64,000 bases of DNA, from NCBI GenBank assembly GCA_944990035.1, contig CALYLX010000059.1, positions 124,001-188,000 on the forward strand. The letters run 5' to 3'. Each line of letters starts with the position of its first letter. Positions within the stretch are counted from its first letter, which is position 1. Origin of the DNA: Clitopilus passeckerianus (taxonomy: Eukaryota; Basidiomycota; Agaricomycetes; Agaricales; Entolomataceae). A model generated the notes under the pieces. That model worked only from the letters and a program-made list of their open reading frames with translations, had not been told where the DNA came from and ran no database searches. Both the position numbers and the translations under genes were made by a program. Positions 12,836-25,249 of the stretch are shown here, piece by piece.

Positions 12836-14235
12836 CTTCTAGGAGTGATGGGGAAAAAGAAATAAAGGAGTCGTTACCCAGTGAAATTTTACGGCCATCT
12901 TTGAATATATGCGAAAGGAATGCCAATCCACTGGCACAGTGATAGAACTTGCCAGAGGATTGGCACGTTAGCTAGCCGTCGCGGCGAAAGAGGCAGAACT
13001 GAGAGATATCTCCTTAAAGGGTACCACATGACCTAACCTAACACACACCTTACGGTTTAGGGCAGGATGAAGCGCGCCCCATATCATCTGTTCGACCACA
13101 ATCCAATGCTTCGTGAGATGGGCAAAGAAATGAGGGCTTACAACAAAGCAGCAACATACTCCACATCATGAGCCCGTGAACGGACGAAGAGATAACAATT
13201 CTCCGGAGCGAAGGCTTGTCCCTCATAATGGCTTTCTGAGGGCAAAAATGGAGCAATAGACCAAGTGGGGAATGCGAGGCATGTCCAAGGCGAGTTGAAA
13301 GGCGTTGATGATTGGATGCTACTGATTGAGTTCTTGTAACCGACTATCTAAGCAGCTAAAGTTAACACGAGCGCAAATCGGGTCGCCAACGAAGAGCGGT
13401 TTAGTTTGTTCAAGCATCAAATAGTGATATTGGGTATATATTACGACAGTAAAGCCTGCTAACAGAGACTTGTGGGGGGAAGACAGCCGTTGGCCTCGCT
13501 TGTAGGGTCTACACGAAATTCGGCATCGTACGCATGCTATGGAATATCAGTGAGTTGGAGAAAGTAAGGAGATCAAAAAACGGACGTACATAATGGCATG
13601 CCATATAACCCATTTCCGGCATATGGTATCTATGAGTGTACAGCTATAATCAGCATGCTGGGTGTTGGCTGAACCTGAGATGTGATTCACGTGCATGTAA
13701 ACCTAGCTAGAGAGGCCCCTGAGAATTCGTCCGCCTTGGACACCAGCGTTTTGAAGGTGTCCTCATCTGCCGGGCAACAATACTCCGCCTTGACAGGAGG
13801 AAGCCATTAACTCTCTTGAAACACTAGCAAGATCGGCTAATTTCGGCCGCCAACATACCGCACATGCATCCCAAACTAGAGACGCCATGAGACCGGGAAG
13901 TAAGAGCTTCAACTTCATAGAAGAATCCGGAAATTCAGTCTAGTGTCGAAAGACTAGGACTGCGTCAACTGAAGGTACGAAGCATGAAGACAATGTTTAC
14001 GTAATGACGCAGGGAGGACAGATTGTCGCCGGCCGGGGCTGGTTACGGAAATAGTCGGAGCCGGGAATTGCCGATGATAGCTGGTGGAACTTCCCGCCTA
14101 TTTCGCAACTATTTCGACGAGCCCTATTGTCTCGCTTTACGGTCGGCCAGAACCACAATTGTATCGCAATGCGTATTTGAGCTCAACTGGAAGTAGATTC
14201 AGGCACAACGCAGAGAAAATCAAGTACAATTACCC
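12836..14235. other. Intergenic, no gene seen
   Basis: Nothing protein-like assembles here. A stretch near 13,470-13,530 resembles one near 8,450-8,520 (shared GTTGGCCTCGCT-like core), so a short dispersed repeat may be present. Confidence 0.4.
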
Positions 14236-15017
14236 CTAGTCTGAAAGATTGACAATCTACGAACGGCGCTCGAAGCTCTACAATCTTGGAGATCGAGGTT
14301 CCGCTCTTTCATGATTACAGTAATCATATTCGCCCCTTTGTGCTCTTTTGCTTGCTCCATATTATATGAATGGATATCCTGCCAAGAACCAATCAACCTT
14401 AATACTCAGTCCGTTGAAAGAAGTCCTTACGTTGATCCCAAAGGCAAGGTCAAGTGTAGCATTGTAGACCATCTGAAAGACTGGGTCATCCAACACGCTC
14501 TGTGATAGCTCGAGTTCCAGGCAATATTCCACGGTATCCAACACTACTCGCACACCAGCGGTTTTGCGACGAAATTCCAGGTAAGCCGGGATATCGAGCA
14601 CCACCTCCTTCTCCCGGAAGGCGGCCTCATCTCCCACCTTGTCGGTATAATCACAGAAGTGCTCGATGAATCGTGCAACGAATCCCGGACTCATGATCCC
14701 GTCGAGGTTTTTTATACGAAAGCTGCCAGTAAAACGAAATTTAGTTAGTCTATTCCGATGGTGAGGTAAGGGATTTGACGTACTCCTGGAGTATCGCACA
14801 GAGCCAAGAGTTGTCATTAAAATCTGGACTGCTGAGGGCATTCCTGACTAGGTGAGCTGTCTCTTTAGCCTCTTGGCCGCTCTGGACGTCAGTGACTTCG
14901 TTATATATCCAGAAAGGATTATACTATGGCGTTGAGTGAGCATCCTTGAAGACAACCTACGGGGAAGATGGCTTCAAAGTTGGGTAGGTAAAAAGCGATT
15001 GGTGAGTTCTGAGCCAT
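14236..15017 (-). pseudogene. Terpene synthase pseudogene (copy 1)
   Basis: It begins like the intact copies (MAQNSPIAFYLPNFEAIFP) but then lacks about 65 codons of exon 1. The exon with the metal-binding motif survives, but the motif reads NEVTD instead of DEATD or DESTD. The large third exon is present (MSPGFVARFIEHFCDY onward), as is the NSE region (DIHSYNMEQ). After KERNLDLQ about 250 nt are missing, and the frame jumps into the last residues of the gene out of phase. Two internal deletions and the lost first Asp of the DExxD motif make it non-functional. It belongs to the same tandem duplication as the copies at 19,191 and 23,853. Confidence 0.85.
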
Positions 15018-15057
15018 TGTGGGAGAGCTAATGGATGTGAGAGCGAAGCCGGACCTA

Positions 15058-15066
15058 CTTTTTAAG
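15058..15066 (-). promoter_or_regulatory. Degenerate TATA element of the terpene synthase pseudogene
   Basis: On the minus strand this reads CTTAAAAAG about 42 nt upstream of the pseudogene ATG. It sits where the intact copies have CTATAAAG or ATATAAAG. Confidence 0.35.
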
Positions 15067-15219
15067 CCAGTCAAGGGGAGCCAGTCTCGCCTCTCTCGAT
15101 AGGATAAAGGGAACGCCCGAATAAATGTAGGTGAATATTCGAGCCGTCATGTAGTGGACTCGGAGGAATGGCATTCGTCTTGCTTCCCTGACTCGTATTC
15201 GGTAATTAGGACTGAGCTG

Positions 15220-18200
15220 CAAATTGAGCCGGCTCAGCACAGATCAACAGGAAGGAGGTTTACTAAGAGAATTTCCTGATTTATTTGCGGATTCGGATGT
15301 AGAAGGTGCAGGTGTCTGTGCAGAACGTGGACGCCTTGGATCAAGAAGCCCAGACCAGAGAATTTCGATTCCTCATATTGCACCACTGGATGCTTCCATA
15401 ACCGTTGCCAGTGTCATCAGCTTCTACGTCCGGTACATCTGGCGTGCACAATGGAAAGTCCTCGAGGCCTGATGCATAATGTGGAAGAAAGAACTAAACG
15501 GCGCACGACTGCGTTCTGCTGACACCAGTCTGTTGAAACCTGTTGGCTTGAGCTTAGTCGACACGGTTTGACGGCCGACTTTCACGATGATAGTTCGTGG
15601 ATTGTCCTAATAAGAGCTAGTAGAATAGGGTCTAGACGGATAGCTTGCATGTTTCATTCTCATTCTCGGGCGGAAGGCAGGGAGACGTCCAGTCATCACC
15701 GCGCCTGAGCGGGCCATTCGACGACCACGACACCTCTAACTCGTTTCCGATCCAGCGACTGAAAATGACGATGGGAAAGGAGGAATAGAAAGGAGAAAGG
15801 TGGCGAGGCGAGGATGGTTATCGTTTAGAACCGGGGCGAGGAATGCGTATCAACAAAAACAGACGGTATGAATACAGCAAAAAGAAATAACAGAGGCCTG
15901 CGCGCACTGCGCCTCTGGCTAAAATCGTGCAGTGGATGTACAGGTGATGAGAACACGGTAAAGGGAGTTCGTAAAGTAAAAGTGTCCGTAAAATTGTAGG
16001 AGGTAACAATATTCATGAAAGTGACCAATGAGGGGAATTAGATGTAATCGAAGAGAACTTGTCCATGTAGAAAGATATCCAGTCTCCAAAGGGCACGGAA
16101 GGGGGGCACTCTTCCGATTCTATCGTCCTTTCTCGGTCTCCCCAAAATGTTCGCGAGGCGAAATTACAGCGGGTCGGGACAACGCGCAGGGATCGGATTG
16201 ACCAGTATGGGCCCATGAATGACGTGGCGCGCCGAAGTACCGGTACCCGAGTACCAAGAAGTGCTGCTATCCTCTGCGAACAACGTGTCAGCCGCGGTGG
16301 GTAAGGCTGGTAGTGGTGTGGCGTGTACTGTGACCAATCCTGGCTTGACTTTGGCACGACGGTGAACCTTTGAGAATTTTGGTGTCATATTCGGATAGCG
16401 TGACCGTTATTGGGCCGACTTCCTCGTCTGAGACCTGATGCATCCCAACTGTCGTTGCGTCCTTCTTTGTCCCGTTTGCAGCCAATCCTGCCCATAGTTG
16501 AGCAGCGACGCCAGAATGTTCATGAACCGAAGGTTTGATCCCGGTGGTAATGTTGAACAAGCGCTTGTGCCAAAAGCCACGGTCGGACCAAGAGTTCGTA
16601 CTGGCAGTGGGAAGGGGTGGTCTCAAAGGGAAGCTGAATGAGAAGATGACGCGGTACTGCGACTTCCTTCCCATCTGTTGACTATTGCTCAAGCGTTTTG
16701 GAAGGAACACCCCAGCTTTGTGACCCCCAGCTGCTTGCTCCAATCATCGACCAGCTAGAAGGCTTCTAGTGGCTAGTGGCATGTGGCAGCGTGGCAAGGG
16801 TTGTAGAGGGGATGCTGAAGTGTGTGTTGCACAACCTGTCAACCTCGAGGTCATGAATGTCCGGACTGGGATGATATGAGAGTGCCCGACATGCAGTGGA
16901 GCTGATGGGCGAATATGCTGGTGAATGATGTGCCAATACGGCGCGCTCGGTCCAGTAGGGCGTGAAGACGAGACCGGTGGGAAGCCGAATCTCATCCTCT
17001 TCAAGGTGGAAGACCAACACATCATCCGGGATCCGACGAAGCTCTCCGATGCTGCTGGGGAAAGAGCCCTGAATGTTGGAGGCGTCGCAGCTTCGGAGCC
17101 TGACATGGAAGGTGGCCAAGAACCCAGTAGCTGGGGTCTAGTTCTGGATAGAGAGGAACAGAAGAACGGCTTCCGTGATGGTTTCCAGCCGAGGACGATA
17201 TATATGACGCGGGTGATGATGAGTGGGTTTTGGGCAAAGGGATGGGAAGTGGTCGGCGCTTGCTGATGTTGACAAGGCCGTCGTCGAGATGGGGGTAGGG
17301 TGGTGATGAGGGATCTGGTTCGGAAAACATGTATGCGATGTACAGGGATCCTCAACAGCCGCTGCGAGGAACTTCGTACGCTGGCTGAAGCATAAGGGTG
17401 TTCGGGACTGGGACCTGAGATTTTGATGTGCATTCCGCCAGTGGTCTTGATCTGCTTGGCACAGTTTTGTCTCGCAGGTGCCAGGTGGCATTTGGGTGCA
17501 ACATTTCGCTCGACGAGAGCTTGGCAATGGCCGTGAGCCTACAAGCATCAAGTTGTCAGAAACTATCGTCCAAGAATAGGAAGAGAAAGCGAAGGGAACC
17601 GAATGACACATAAAAGCCACGCAAAGGAGGGATGAAAGTAATAAGAAAGCGTTAGCTTACCTACACCAAACCTATGATCGACGACTTCGACATTTTCCCT
17701 TGGGACGGTGTGGGCAATGATCTGTTCCTTCCATCTTGGGGTTGATGAGCTTGGAAAAGCGAACGGCTGACAACGGCACCCAGCCCAAAATCTTATGGTG
17801 CTTGACTACAGTTGGAAAAAAGGTTGGTGTTCGAGGTTATCTACTTGGTCGTAGTTGGGGTTGCTGGCGGCAGGATAGCCCAAGAGCGGAATGAAGCAGC
17901 GGCAAAGGCATCATGCGTAGGTTGACGAGAGGACCTGAAGGGAGATATAGGCGGCGATGCAGCCAATAGGACCATCTCTGAATGTGGAAAGTTGGACACA
18001 ATAAAAAGGAATAGGAACTAAGCACGTACCTAAGCCAGAAGCAGGCCGTTACCAACGAGTGAATGCAATAGCAAACGGCGGGTCCCATGGGCCATTGACA
18101 AAGCAAGGTCACTGGATAGATTGGCCTCACCTTTGTGAAGCGAATAGGTTCAATGGGTTCAGATTCTTCAGCAGCTTGCAAAATCGTTTGTCGGTATGCA

Positions 18201-18430
18201 TGAGCATGGTATTGGCGGGGAGACTCATCCCAATGTCGAGAGAACGTGTTTCAGCCAGCCACGTTCGATGTAAATAGAATGAGCGCTGAGTGTTTTATAG
18301 CGTGGACCCTTTGAGAGGATGCTATTGTTGTTTTGAACGTTGAATGTTGAGCGACGAGCCAGTGGCAAGCAAATGATAGGTCGAGGACAAGTGCAGGTTC
18401 GGATCAGTTCCGATCCGACGAGGTCCGGGC
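15220..18430 (-). repeat. Duplicated block A: eroded gene of unknown function
   Basis: This segment aligns with 20,570-23,650 (block B) and 25,250-27,800 (block C), always just upstream of a terpene synthase. On the minus strand it shows a TATA box (CTATAAAAC, about 18,295), an ATG at about 18,233 opening MSLPANTMLMHTDKRFCKLL, and later coding-like exons: KEQIIAHTVPRENVEVVDHR (ending about 17,660), QRTKFLAAAVEDPCTSHTC (about 17,350) and one with ERAVLAHHSPAYSPISSTA ending about 16,766. The best-conserved frame changes between these exons. I do not recognise the family. Block A is the best preserved of the three and may still encode something. Confidence 0.45.
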
Positions 18431-18777
18431 CTGTATTCCATATGACGCGTGGAGGTAAATTACCCTCTCCCTTTTGACTGAATAGAAATCCTCGCTGCTT
18501 TCATTCCATCCGTCGTTACAGCTTTCCCCCGTGCGCGTGAATCCTAAGCTATTCGTATTCTCCTCGTCTTTGTTTCTCAACTCTTGATGCTTCAAAATAT
18601 GCAGCACAGCGCTCGAATGAGCGCTCATTATATCCTTGTTGGCCTTTGCCATGCAACTCACAATCGATTTCCATCCGGAAACCACCCAGATCGTTGATTG
18701 AGGGCTTGTTTGTGTCACCTCCCTTTGTTCCCCTTTGTTATGTGTTTCTGACCTTCGGACCTAACCGGGTTTTAACC

Positions 18778-19085
18778 ATGCGCAAGCTCTTCCCTCGTTT
18801 GAAGAAAAAGAAGGACAAGGAGAATCCAGATAGTGGACCCGCCTCACCTTCAACCACGCCTGCCTTGGTCGAAATGCCGACACTGTCGAACAGCTCAATA
18901 GTCTCTCTTCCAGCACGGCATCCAGAGACTATACTCGTCTGGCGTGGGGATCAGTCAATGGCATCGCTGAACACTTGGGGGCGACGGAACCCGAGACTCC
19001 AGCACGCATCATTGGCCCAATAGGTTTACGGCCCACCACAGACCTACACTCGAGTCTGCTCGAAGCATTTCAACCGTTCGATTGC
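18778..19085 (+). pseudogene. Truncated 5' part of an unidentified gene
   Basis: An ATG opens MRKLFPRLKKKKDKEN, a lysine-rich start, and the frame stays coding-like to about residue 32. The sequence then continues as convincing protein only in another frame (DTVEQLNSLSSSTASRDYTR, then AWGSVNGIAEHLGATEPETP) until about 19,085, where the duplicated terpene-synthase segment begins. It looks like the N-terminal end of a gene cut off at a duplication breakpoint, with a one-base frameshift. The family is unknown. Confidence 0.45.
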
Positions 19086-19190
19086 CCCATAGGAGACCAT
19101 AATTGTCTCACATGACATACGTAAGCATAATTGGCGGTACATACGAGTACAAAGTAGAGAAACGCGAGTCTGACTCTCGTAGATAACCCC

Positions 19191-20454
19191 CTAGTCTGAA
19201 ATATTGACATGGCCGACAAACGGTGCTCGAAGCTCGACGATCTTGGTGCTCTGGACTTCCTTGTTCTTCTTCCCAAAGAATCTTTCAGTTGCAAACCCCC
19301 ACCTGTAAAGCTTGAGTCAGATATATGAGAAAAAATGACTTGGGATACGTACTTGATTTCTCCCGAAAGCCAACAGGCGTATCCCTCTAGAATGCGTACG
19401 GCATCCTTCCACTCTGGCTGGTCTGCCCTCTTCTCTATGATCCGTTTCGCGTCGACAAGCTGTGCAGTAAGTGCCTCGAAGTACCCTCCAAAGTAGTCCA
19501 TAGCACCCTGGAGATCAAGGCCTCGTTCTTGCATGATTACAGTAATCATATTCGCCCCCTTGTGCTCCTTCGCTTGCTCTATATTGTACGAATGGATATC
19601 CTACCAAGAACAAGTCATTAGCCTCAATCTCGAGTCAGTTGAACTATGTGCTTACGTTGATCCCAAAGCCAAGATCAAGTGCAGAATTGTATGCCAGCTG
19701 GAAGACTGGATCATCCAACACATTCTGCGCGAGCTCAAGTTCCAAACAGTATTCCACAGTGTCCATTATTACTCGCACACCGGCGGTTTCGCGACGAAAT
19801 TTAACATAAGATTGGATGTCGAGTACCACCTCTTTCTCCCGGAAGGTGGCTTCGTCGGCTACCTCGTCGGCGTAGTCGCAGAAGTGCTCGATGAATCGTG
19901 CAACAAACCCCGGACTCATGATCCCGTCTAGGTTCGTTTTACGAAAGCTGCAAATAACATTGAGAATTGATTTAATCTAATGGCAAGGTTAAGTGGCAGA
20001 TTTACTCCTGAAGTATCGCACAGAGCCAAGAGCTGTCACTGAAATCTGGATTGGTGAGAGAATTCCTGAATGTCCGAGCGGTCGCCTTAGCGTCTTGACC
20101 GGTTTGGACATCAGTGGCTTCGTCATATAACCAGAACAGATTGTGCTATCCGCTTTGCATGAGTGCTGGGGGAGGTTGTATCAAGCGGTAGTAGCCTCTT
20201 ACCAAGTCCATTATCGCCCGAACACGCGACCTACTTGCATAGGGGTGCGCGTAAAAGGTTAGGAGCTCGATCTTGCAGCGATCCATGAATTCGGCCATCC
20301 TTGGCCCATAGACGTGTTGCTGATACTGTAGTATCCATTCCCTTGCCCCAGGAAAGGCGTCATCCCAGTGTGGATTAGTCCCCTCGTCCGGGAAAACAGA
20401 GAAGATGGTTTCGAGGTCAGGAATGCGAAAAGTGATAGGCATGTCTTGGGTCAT
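19191..20454 (-). CDS. Sesquiterpene synthase-like terpene cyclase (copy 2), 347 aa
   Basis: Five exons join in frame: 20454-20203, 20145-20006, 19947-19656, 19600-19353 and 19302-19191. The length is typical of basidiomycete class I terpene synthases. The Mg-binding acidic motif is D92-E-A-T-D96 (LYDEATDVQTG). The NSE triad is N228-D-x-x-S232-x-x-x-E236 (NDIHSYNIEQ), split by an intron exactly after N228. The C-terminal basic-aromatic pair is RF (ATERFFGKK) where many relatives have RY. Such enzymes ionise a prenyl diphosphate, usually farnesyl diphosphate, in the cytosol and cyclise it; the product cannot be read from sequence. A TATA box lies about 41 nt upstream of the ATG. The gene looks intact. 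Confidence 0.88.
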
Positions 20455-20494
20455 ACTGGGTGCAGTAGTGAAAGCGAGAGCGAACTCTAGCTTA

Positions 20495-20502
20495 CTTTAT
20501 AG
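20495..20502 (-). promoter_or_regulatory. TATA box of terpene synthase copy 2
   Basis: CTATAAAG on the minus strand, about 41-48 nt upstream of the ATG at 20,454. The same position is occupied by related sequences in the other three copies. Confidence 0.55.
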
Positions 20503-20569
20503 GTAATTCGAGCAATGTAAGCCAGCATTCCCTCTCTTGGTAGGATAGTTAGTGTCCCTGAATTAAATC

Positions 20570-23500
20570 TAGATGAGCTTTCAAGTTTACATGCAGCGTT
20601 ACATTTCGGAAACCGGGGCTGATGTGCATATTCACCTCGCTCAGCAGATTGGCAGGGACGACATTTATTCAGGGACTTTCCTTATCTACTTGCTGATACG
20701 AAAAGTGCAGGCACCACAGAGCGGGGACGTCTTAGCCCAAGACGCCCGGGGCCATACTGTCGTTCTGCTGAAATACGGCCCAAAAGCTTGATGCAGGTTA
20801 GCAGTCGCCGCTTTGTACAGCTGAATGATTCCATGACTGCTGTCAGCTACTGCATCCGATACGTCTGGCGGGCACAATGGAAGACCCTTGAGACCTGATG
20901 CGAAATGACAGTATTAAACGGCATAGCGTCCATCTAGTTGGCAGTAATCTTTCTCGGAACTGACTGGTGCCATCGACGGCCACAATTTTACCCCCAACAT
21001 CCATTCTGTCAAGTGGCGGAGTGTTCCCATGCTCATTGAAAGGTGATATGCACACGAACTCGTAAAATAGGGTCTAAATTGACAGGGTCCGAAGATTTTC
21101 GTTCTCCGGCGGGGGACGAAAAGGAGATTGAGTTTCTAAGTCACGGCACCTCAGCAGGCCATTTTACGTCCATGGGGTCGTTAACCGTCCGTGTTTCCAA
21201 TGCAATAAAATACAATGAGGGGGAGGAGGAAGGAATTCGAAGAAGATGCTAAAGTAAAGATGGTTGACTCCAGGAACCGGGCGAGAAATGAGTACCAAGA
21301 AGAAAACCGACAGCATGGACACCGCAGAACAAAATAGCGGATAAATTACAGTACCGCAGCAATACTGGCTGAACGTGCGATAGATGCACTGAAAATGGAA
21401 AGTGTAAGGGGAGCCCATAAAGGGAAAAGTGTCCGTAGGAATGCAGAATGTAATGCCATAACAATAAACGAAGGTGTCCAATGAGAGGGAGTCAGGTGTA
21501 GGCGAGGAGGACATCCTCGTCGCGGAAAGATACCCGACCCCAAAGCACGGAAGGTATTGCCTATTCCAATACGATCGTCCTTTCCCCATCCGTCCCCTTC
21601 CCAAAATGTTTGCATGGCGGAATTACAGCTGATGGCCCAGTAAATCAAGACAAGGGCGTGACATGCAGGTGCGGATGCTCGCTCAGCCAGCATAACTTCT
21701 TGGACGATGTGGTGAACTGGAATACCGGCCTCCGGGTACCACGAAGTGCACTATCTTCAGCACACGTCGTGGCTGGATGAAACCTTGCAGAATCCGGGGC
21801 ACCAGCTATTCACGCCTTGCCATAACCGACGCCGCAAGACGAGCAGTATCGTAGGCTTGATCGACCAGCTGGGGAGGCTTCCAACCCATGGTGGTATGTG
21901 GAAGCGTGACGAGGGTTGCTGAAGGGCGGCTAGAAAATACGATGACAAACTGTCGACGTCGAGTTGGTCAACGTCCGGGACTGAGATAGCACGAGCAGCG
22001 AGCAGCGCACGGCTTGCTGTGACGCCGATAGACGAATATCCTGGCGTTTTATGAGCAAGGACAGCGTGCATGGCCCAGCAGGGGGCAAGGATGTGCTGAT
22101 AGGAAGCCGGGGCGCGGAGGTTCAGCAGTGCAACTGCTGATGTCGTTGCAAGTTTGGCGCCGGGAGCACCGTGATGATTGCCAGCACGCTGCGAGTCCTG
22201 CTGCAGTTCGGCTTTTTCACGGAGATGTAGGAGTTCATTGTCTCCTCCGAAGGGGAGGGTGCAAGCGTGGTGAAAGCAACCTCGCAGTGGAGGAAGACCG
22301 AAGGTTGATTTCCGAGGTCCGACAGGGCTTTCCGATGTTGCTGGGGAAAGCCCTGACCGTTGAAGGCGTCGCAGTTTCAGAGCCTGACATGGAGGGCGGC
22401 CGAGAACCCAGTAGCTGGGGTCTATATTCTGGATAGAGAGGAACAGAAGAACCGCTTCTGTTATGGGTTCTAACCGAGGACGATACACATCGCCTGATAT
22501 GCCGCCGGTGAGATGATGAGTAGGTCTTGAACGGAGGGGTGGCCAATAGTTGGCGCTTGCTGGTCATGAGGGATCTGGTTCGGATAATATGTATGAGATG
22601 TACAGGGATCCTCGACGGCATATGGGTAATTGGGATTGGGACCTGAGATTGACGTGCACCCCGCTGGCGGTCTTGATCTGCTTGGAATAGCCTTTTCCTG
22701 CAGGTACCAGGTGGAATTCGGCCACAACACATGGCTCGATGGGAGCTTGACAATGGCCACGAGCCTACAAGCATCAAAGCGTCAGAAACTGTCGTCCAAG
22801 AATAGGCAGAGAAAGCGAACGAAAGCGACGCAAACGAGAGATGAAAGTATAAGACAAAGTATTAGCTTACCTATACCAAGACTATTGTGCAAACTTCGGC
22901 ACTCTTCCTCGGAACAGCATGAACAGCTGCATGGTCCCAGTAACTTGACAATGAGGAGCCGGGAGAAGTAAATGGCTGGTGCCGGCGCTCGCCAAAAAAA
23001 TCTTGTGGAGAAGTGGCCTGCCGTTAGCATGCTGGGGACAGGCAGGTTATGGAATTGCATTTATTGGTGTTTGAAGGCATCAACTTTGCTGCAGTGAGGA
23101 TTACTGGCAACAGGAGCTCATAAGAACGGACTGAGCGGCGGCATGGGCGACGTGTTTGAGTTGATGAAGGGAACAGATAGGTAGACACAGACGGAGGTGA
23201 ATGAAGGAGAACTGCCTCTGTGTAGAAGGTTAGACGCAATAGAGAAGAGTAGGAACGAAGCACGTGCCTAGGCCTGAACCCTGCGACTACCAACGGGTAA
23301 AATCGATGGCGGAGGCACTTCCCAAAAGTGCTGGATGAAGCCAGGAAGCCAGACAGCTTGGTTCTCACTTCGTGTGACTGGGTTTGAGAACTTCATTCCT
23401 TGAGGAACTTGCAGGTCGTTTGTCGGTGTGCATGTGCTGGGGTCTGTAGTTAACCGACATCACCACTCCCAAGGTCGAGGGCGCGTATTTCCAGTGCATC

Positions 23501-23650
23501 GCGTTCGGTGCGTGTAGGGTGGATAGCGAAGTGTATTAGGGATCCTTGAGAGGATGACATTAGTGTGTGAAGCCAGTAGCTACTCGCAAGCAAGCGGAGG
23601 TTCGAAAATGAGGACGAGTGTATCGTTGGAGCGGAAGTGATCCGATGAGA
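20570..23650 (-). repeat. Duplicated block B: eroded gene of unknown function
   Basis: Counterpart of block A. The opening exon has the same HTDKR stretch (about 23,430) but lacks one base after it, which shifts the frame. Conserved pieces on the minus strand include AVEDPCTSHTYYPNQIPH (about 22,590), RPRLEPITEAVLLFLSIQN (about 22,450) and a long open exon with HAVLAHKTPGYSSIG (about 22,060). The shifted first exon suggests a pseudogene. No known domain is visible. Confidence 0.4.
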
Positions 23651-23852
23651 TGGGTGCACGAACCATCCCTGTGACTCTCAGGTCCGTTCTGATTACCGGA
23701 ATGCGCAACAGCTTCAAGTCGACCGACCTCATTGATCTCTGCAATCGAACATTCTCCCCATAAGTAAACATCGCATGGCATATGTGAGCTCAACTGGCGT
23801 TACATAGAGGTACAAAGTAGAGAAAGGCGAGTCTGAGTCTTGTAGATAACCC

Positions 23853-25124
23853 CTAATCCGAAAGATCAACATGACCTACAAACGGTGCTCGAAGCTCAAC
23901 AATCTTGGTATTCTGCACTTCCTTGTTCTTCTTCCCGAAGAACCTTTCGGACGCAAACCCCCACCTGTAAAGCTTGAGCTAGAGATACGAGAAAAATAAC
24001 TTGAGGGGGGGATACGTACTTGACGTGTCCGGCAAGGAAAGAACCGTATCCCTCTATAATGCGTACGGCATCCTTCCACTCTGGCTGATCTGCCCTCTTC
24101 TCGAGGATCCGCTTTGCACCGACGAGCTCCGCAGTGCGTGCCTCACAGTACCCTCCAAAGTAATCCATAGCTCCTTGGAGATCGAGGCCTCGCTCTTTCA
24201 TGATTACAGTAATCATATTCGCCCCCTTGTGTCCTTTCGCTTGCTCCATATTGTATGAATGGATATCCTACCAAGAACGAATCATTAGCCTCAATCTAGG
24301 GTCTGTTAGAAGATCTCCTTACGTTGATCCCAAATGCAAGGTCAAGTGCAGCATTGTACGCCATCTGGAAGACTGGGTCATCCAAGACGCTCTGCGCTAG
24401 CTCAAGTTCCACACAGTATTCCACAGTATCCATCACTACTCGCACACCGGCGGTTTCGCGACGAAATTCAACGTAAGATTGGATATCGAGCACCACCTCT
24501 TTCTCCCGGAAGGTGGCTTCGTCGGCTACCTCGTCGGCGTAGTCGCAGAAGTGCTCGATGAATCGTGCAACAAATCCTGGACTCATAATCCCGTCGAGAT
24601 GCCTTTTACGAAAGCTGCATGTAACATAGGGATTGAGTTAATCTAATCTAATGGCGAGGTAAAGTGACCGACTTACTCTTGGAGTATCGCACAGAGCCAA
24701 GAGTTGTCACTGAAATCTGGATTGGTGAGAGAATTCCTGAATGTCCGAGCGGTCGCCTTAGCGTCTTGACCGGTTTGGACATCAGTAGATTCGTCATATA
24801 TCCAGAAAACATTGTGCTATCCGCTTAGAGTAAGTGCTGGTAAAGGTCGTATCAGGGGTAGTAGCCTCTTACCAAGTCCATTATCGCCCGAACACGCGAC
24901 CTACTTGCCGTTGGGTGGCAGTAAAAGGATATGAGCTCAATCATCGAGCGATCCATGAATTCGGCCATCCTTGGCCCATAGACGTGTTGCTGATACTGCA
25001 GGATCCATTCCCTTGCCTCGGGAAAGGCGTCATCCCAGTGTGGATTAGTCCCCTCATCTGGGAAAACAGATAAGATAGCGTCAAGGTCAGGAATGCGATA
25101 CGTGATAGGTGAGTCCTGGGGCAT
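23853..25124 (-). CDS. Sesquiterpene synthase-like terpene cyclase (copy 3), 347 aa
   Basis: Five exons with the same phases as copy 2: 25124-24873, 24816-24677, 24614-24323, 24267-24020 and 23964-23853. The acidic motif is DESTD (residues 92-96) and the NSE motif is NDIHSYNMEQ. The C-terminal pair is RF. Much of the protein is identical to copy 2, especially the third exon, so this is a recent tandem duplicate. Differences concentrate near residues 70-80 and at scattered helix positions, so the product may differ. The promoter TATA element is altered to ACATAAAG, which may lower expression. The coding sequence looks intact. Confidence 0.88.
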
Positions 25125-25164
25125 GTTGGGTGGAGTAATGAAAGCAAGACGGAAGTCTGACCTG

Positions 25165-25172
25165 CTTTATGT
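25165..25172 (-). promoter_or_regulatory. Altered TATA element of terpene synthase copy 3
   Basis: ACATAAAG on the minus strand about 41-48 nt before the ATG, at the position of CTATAAAG in copy 2 and ATATAAAG in copy 4. Confidence 0.4.
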
Positions 25173-25249
25173 GTAATTCGGGAGATGGAAACCAGCGTCC
25201 CTCGATAGGATAACTTGTATACCCGAATTCAATCGAAATGAACATTCAA

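Noticed and set aside
15818..16388. Minus-strand ORFs with hydrophobic stretches as a membrane protein
   Set aside because: The three block copies align here as DNA, but no single frame is conserved; more likely 3' non-coding sequence.
14311..19931. Plus-strand ORFs beginning MITVIIFAPLCSFACSILYEW
   Set aside because: Antisense of the conserved NSE-motif exon of the terpene synthases; repetition reflects the gene copies.
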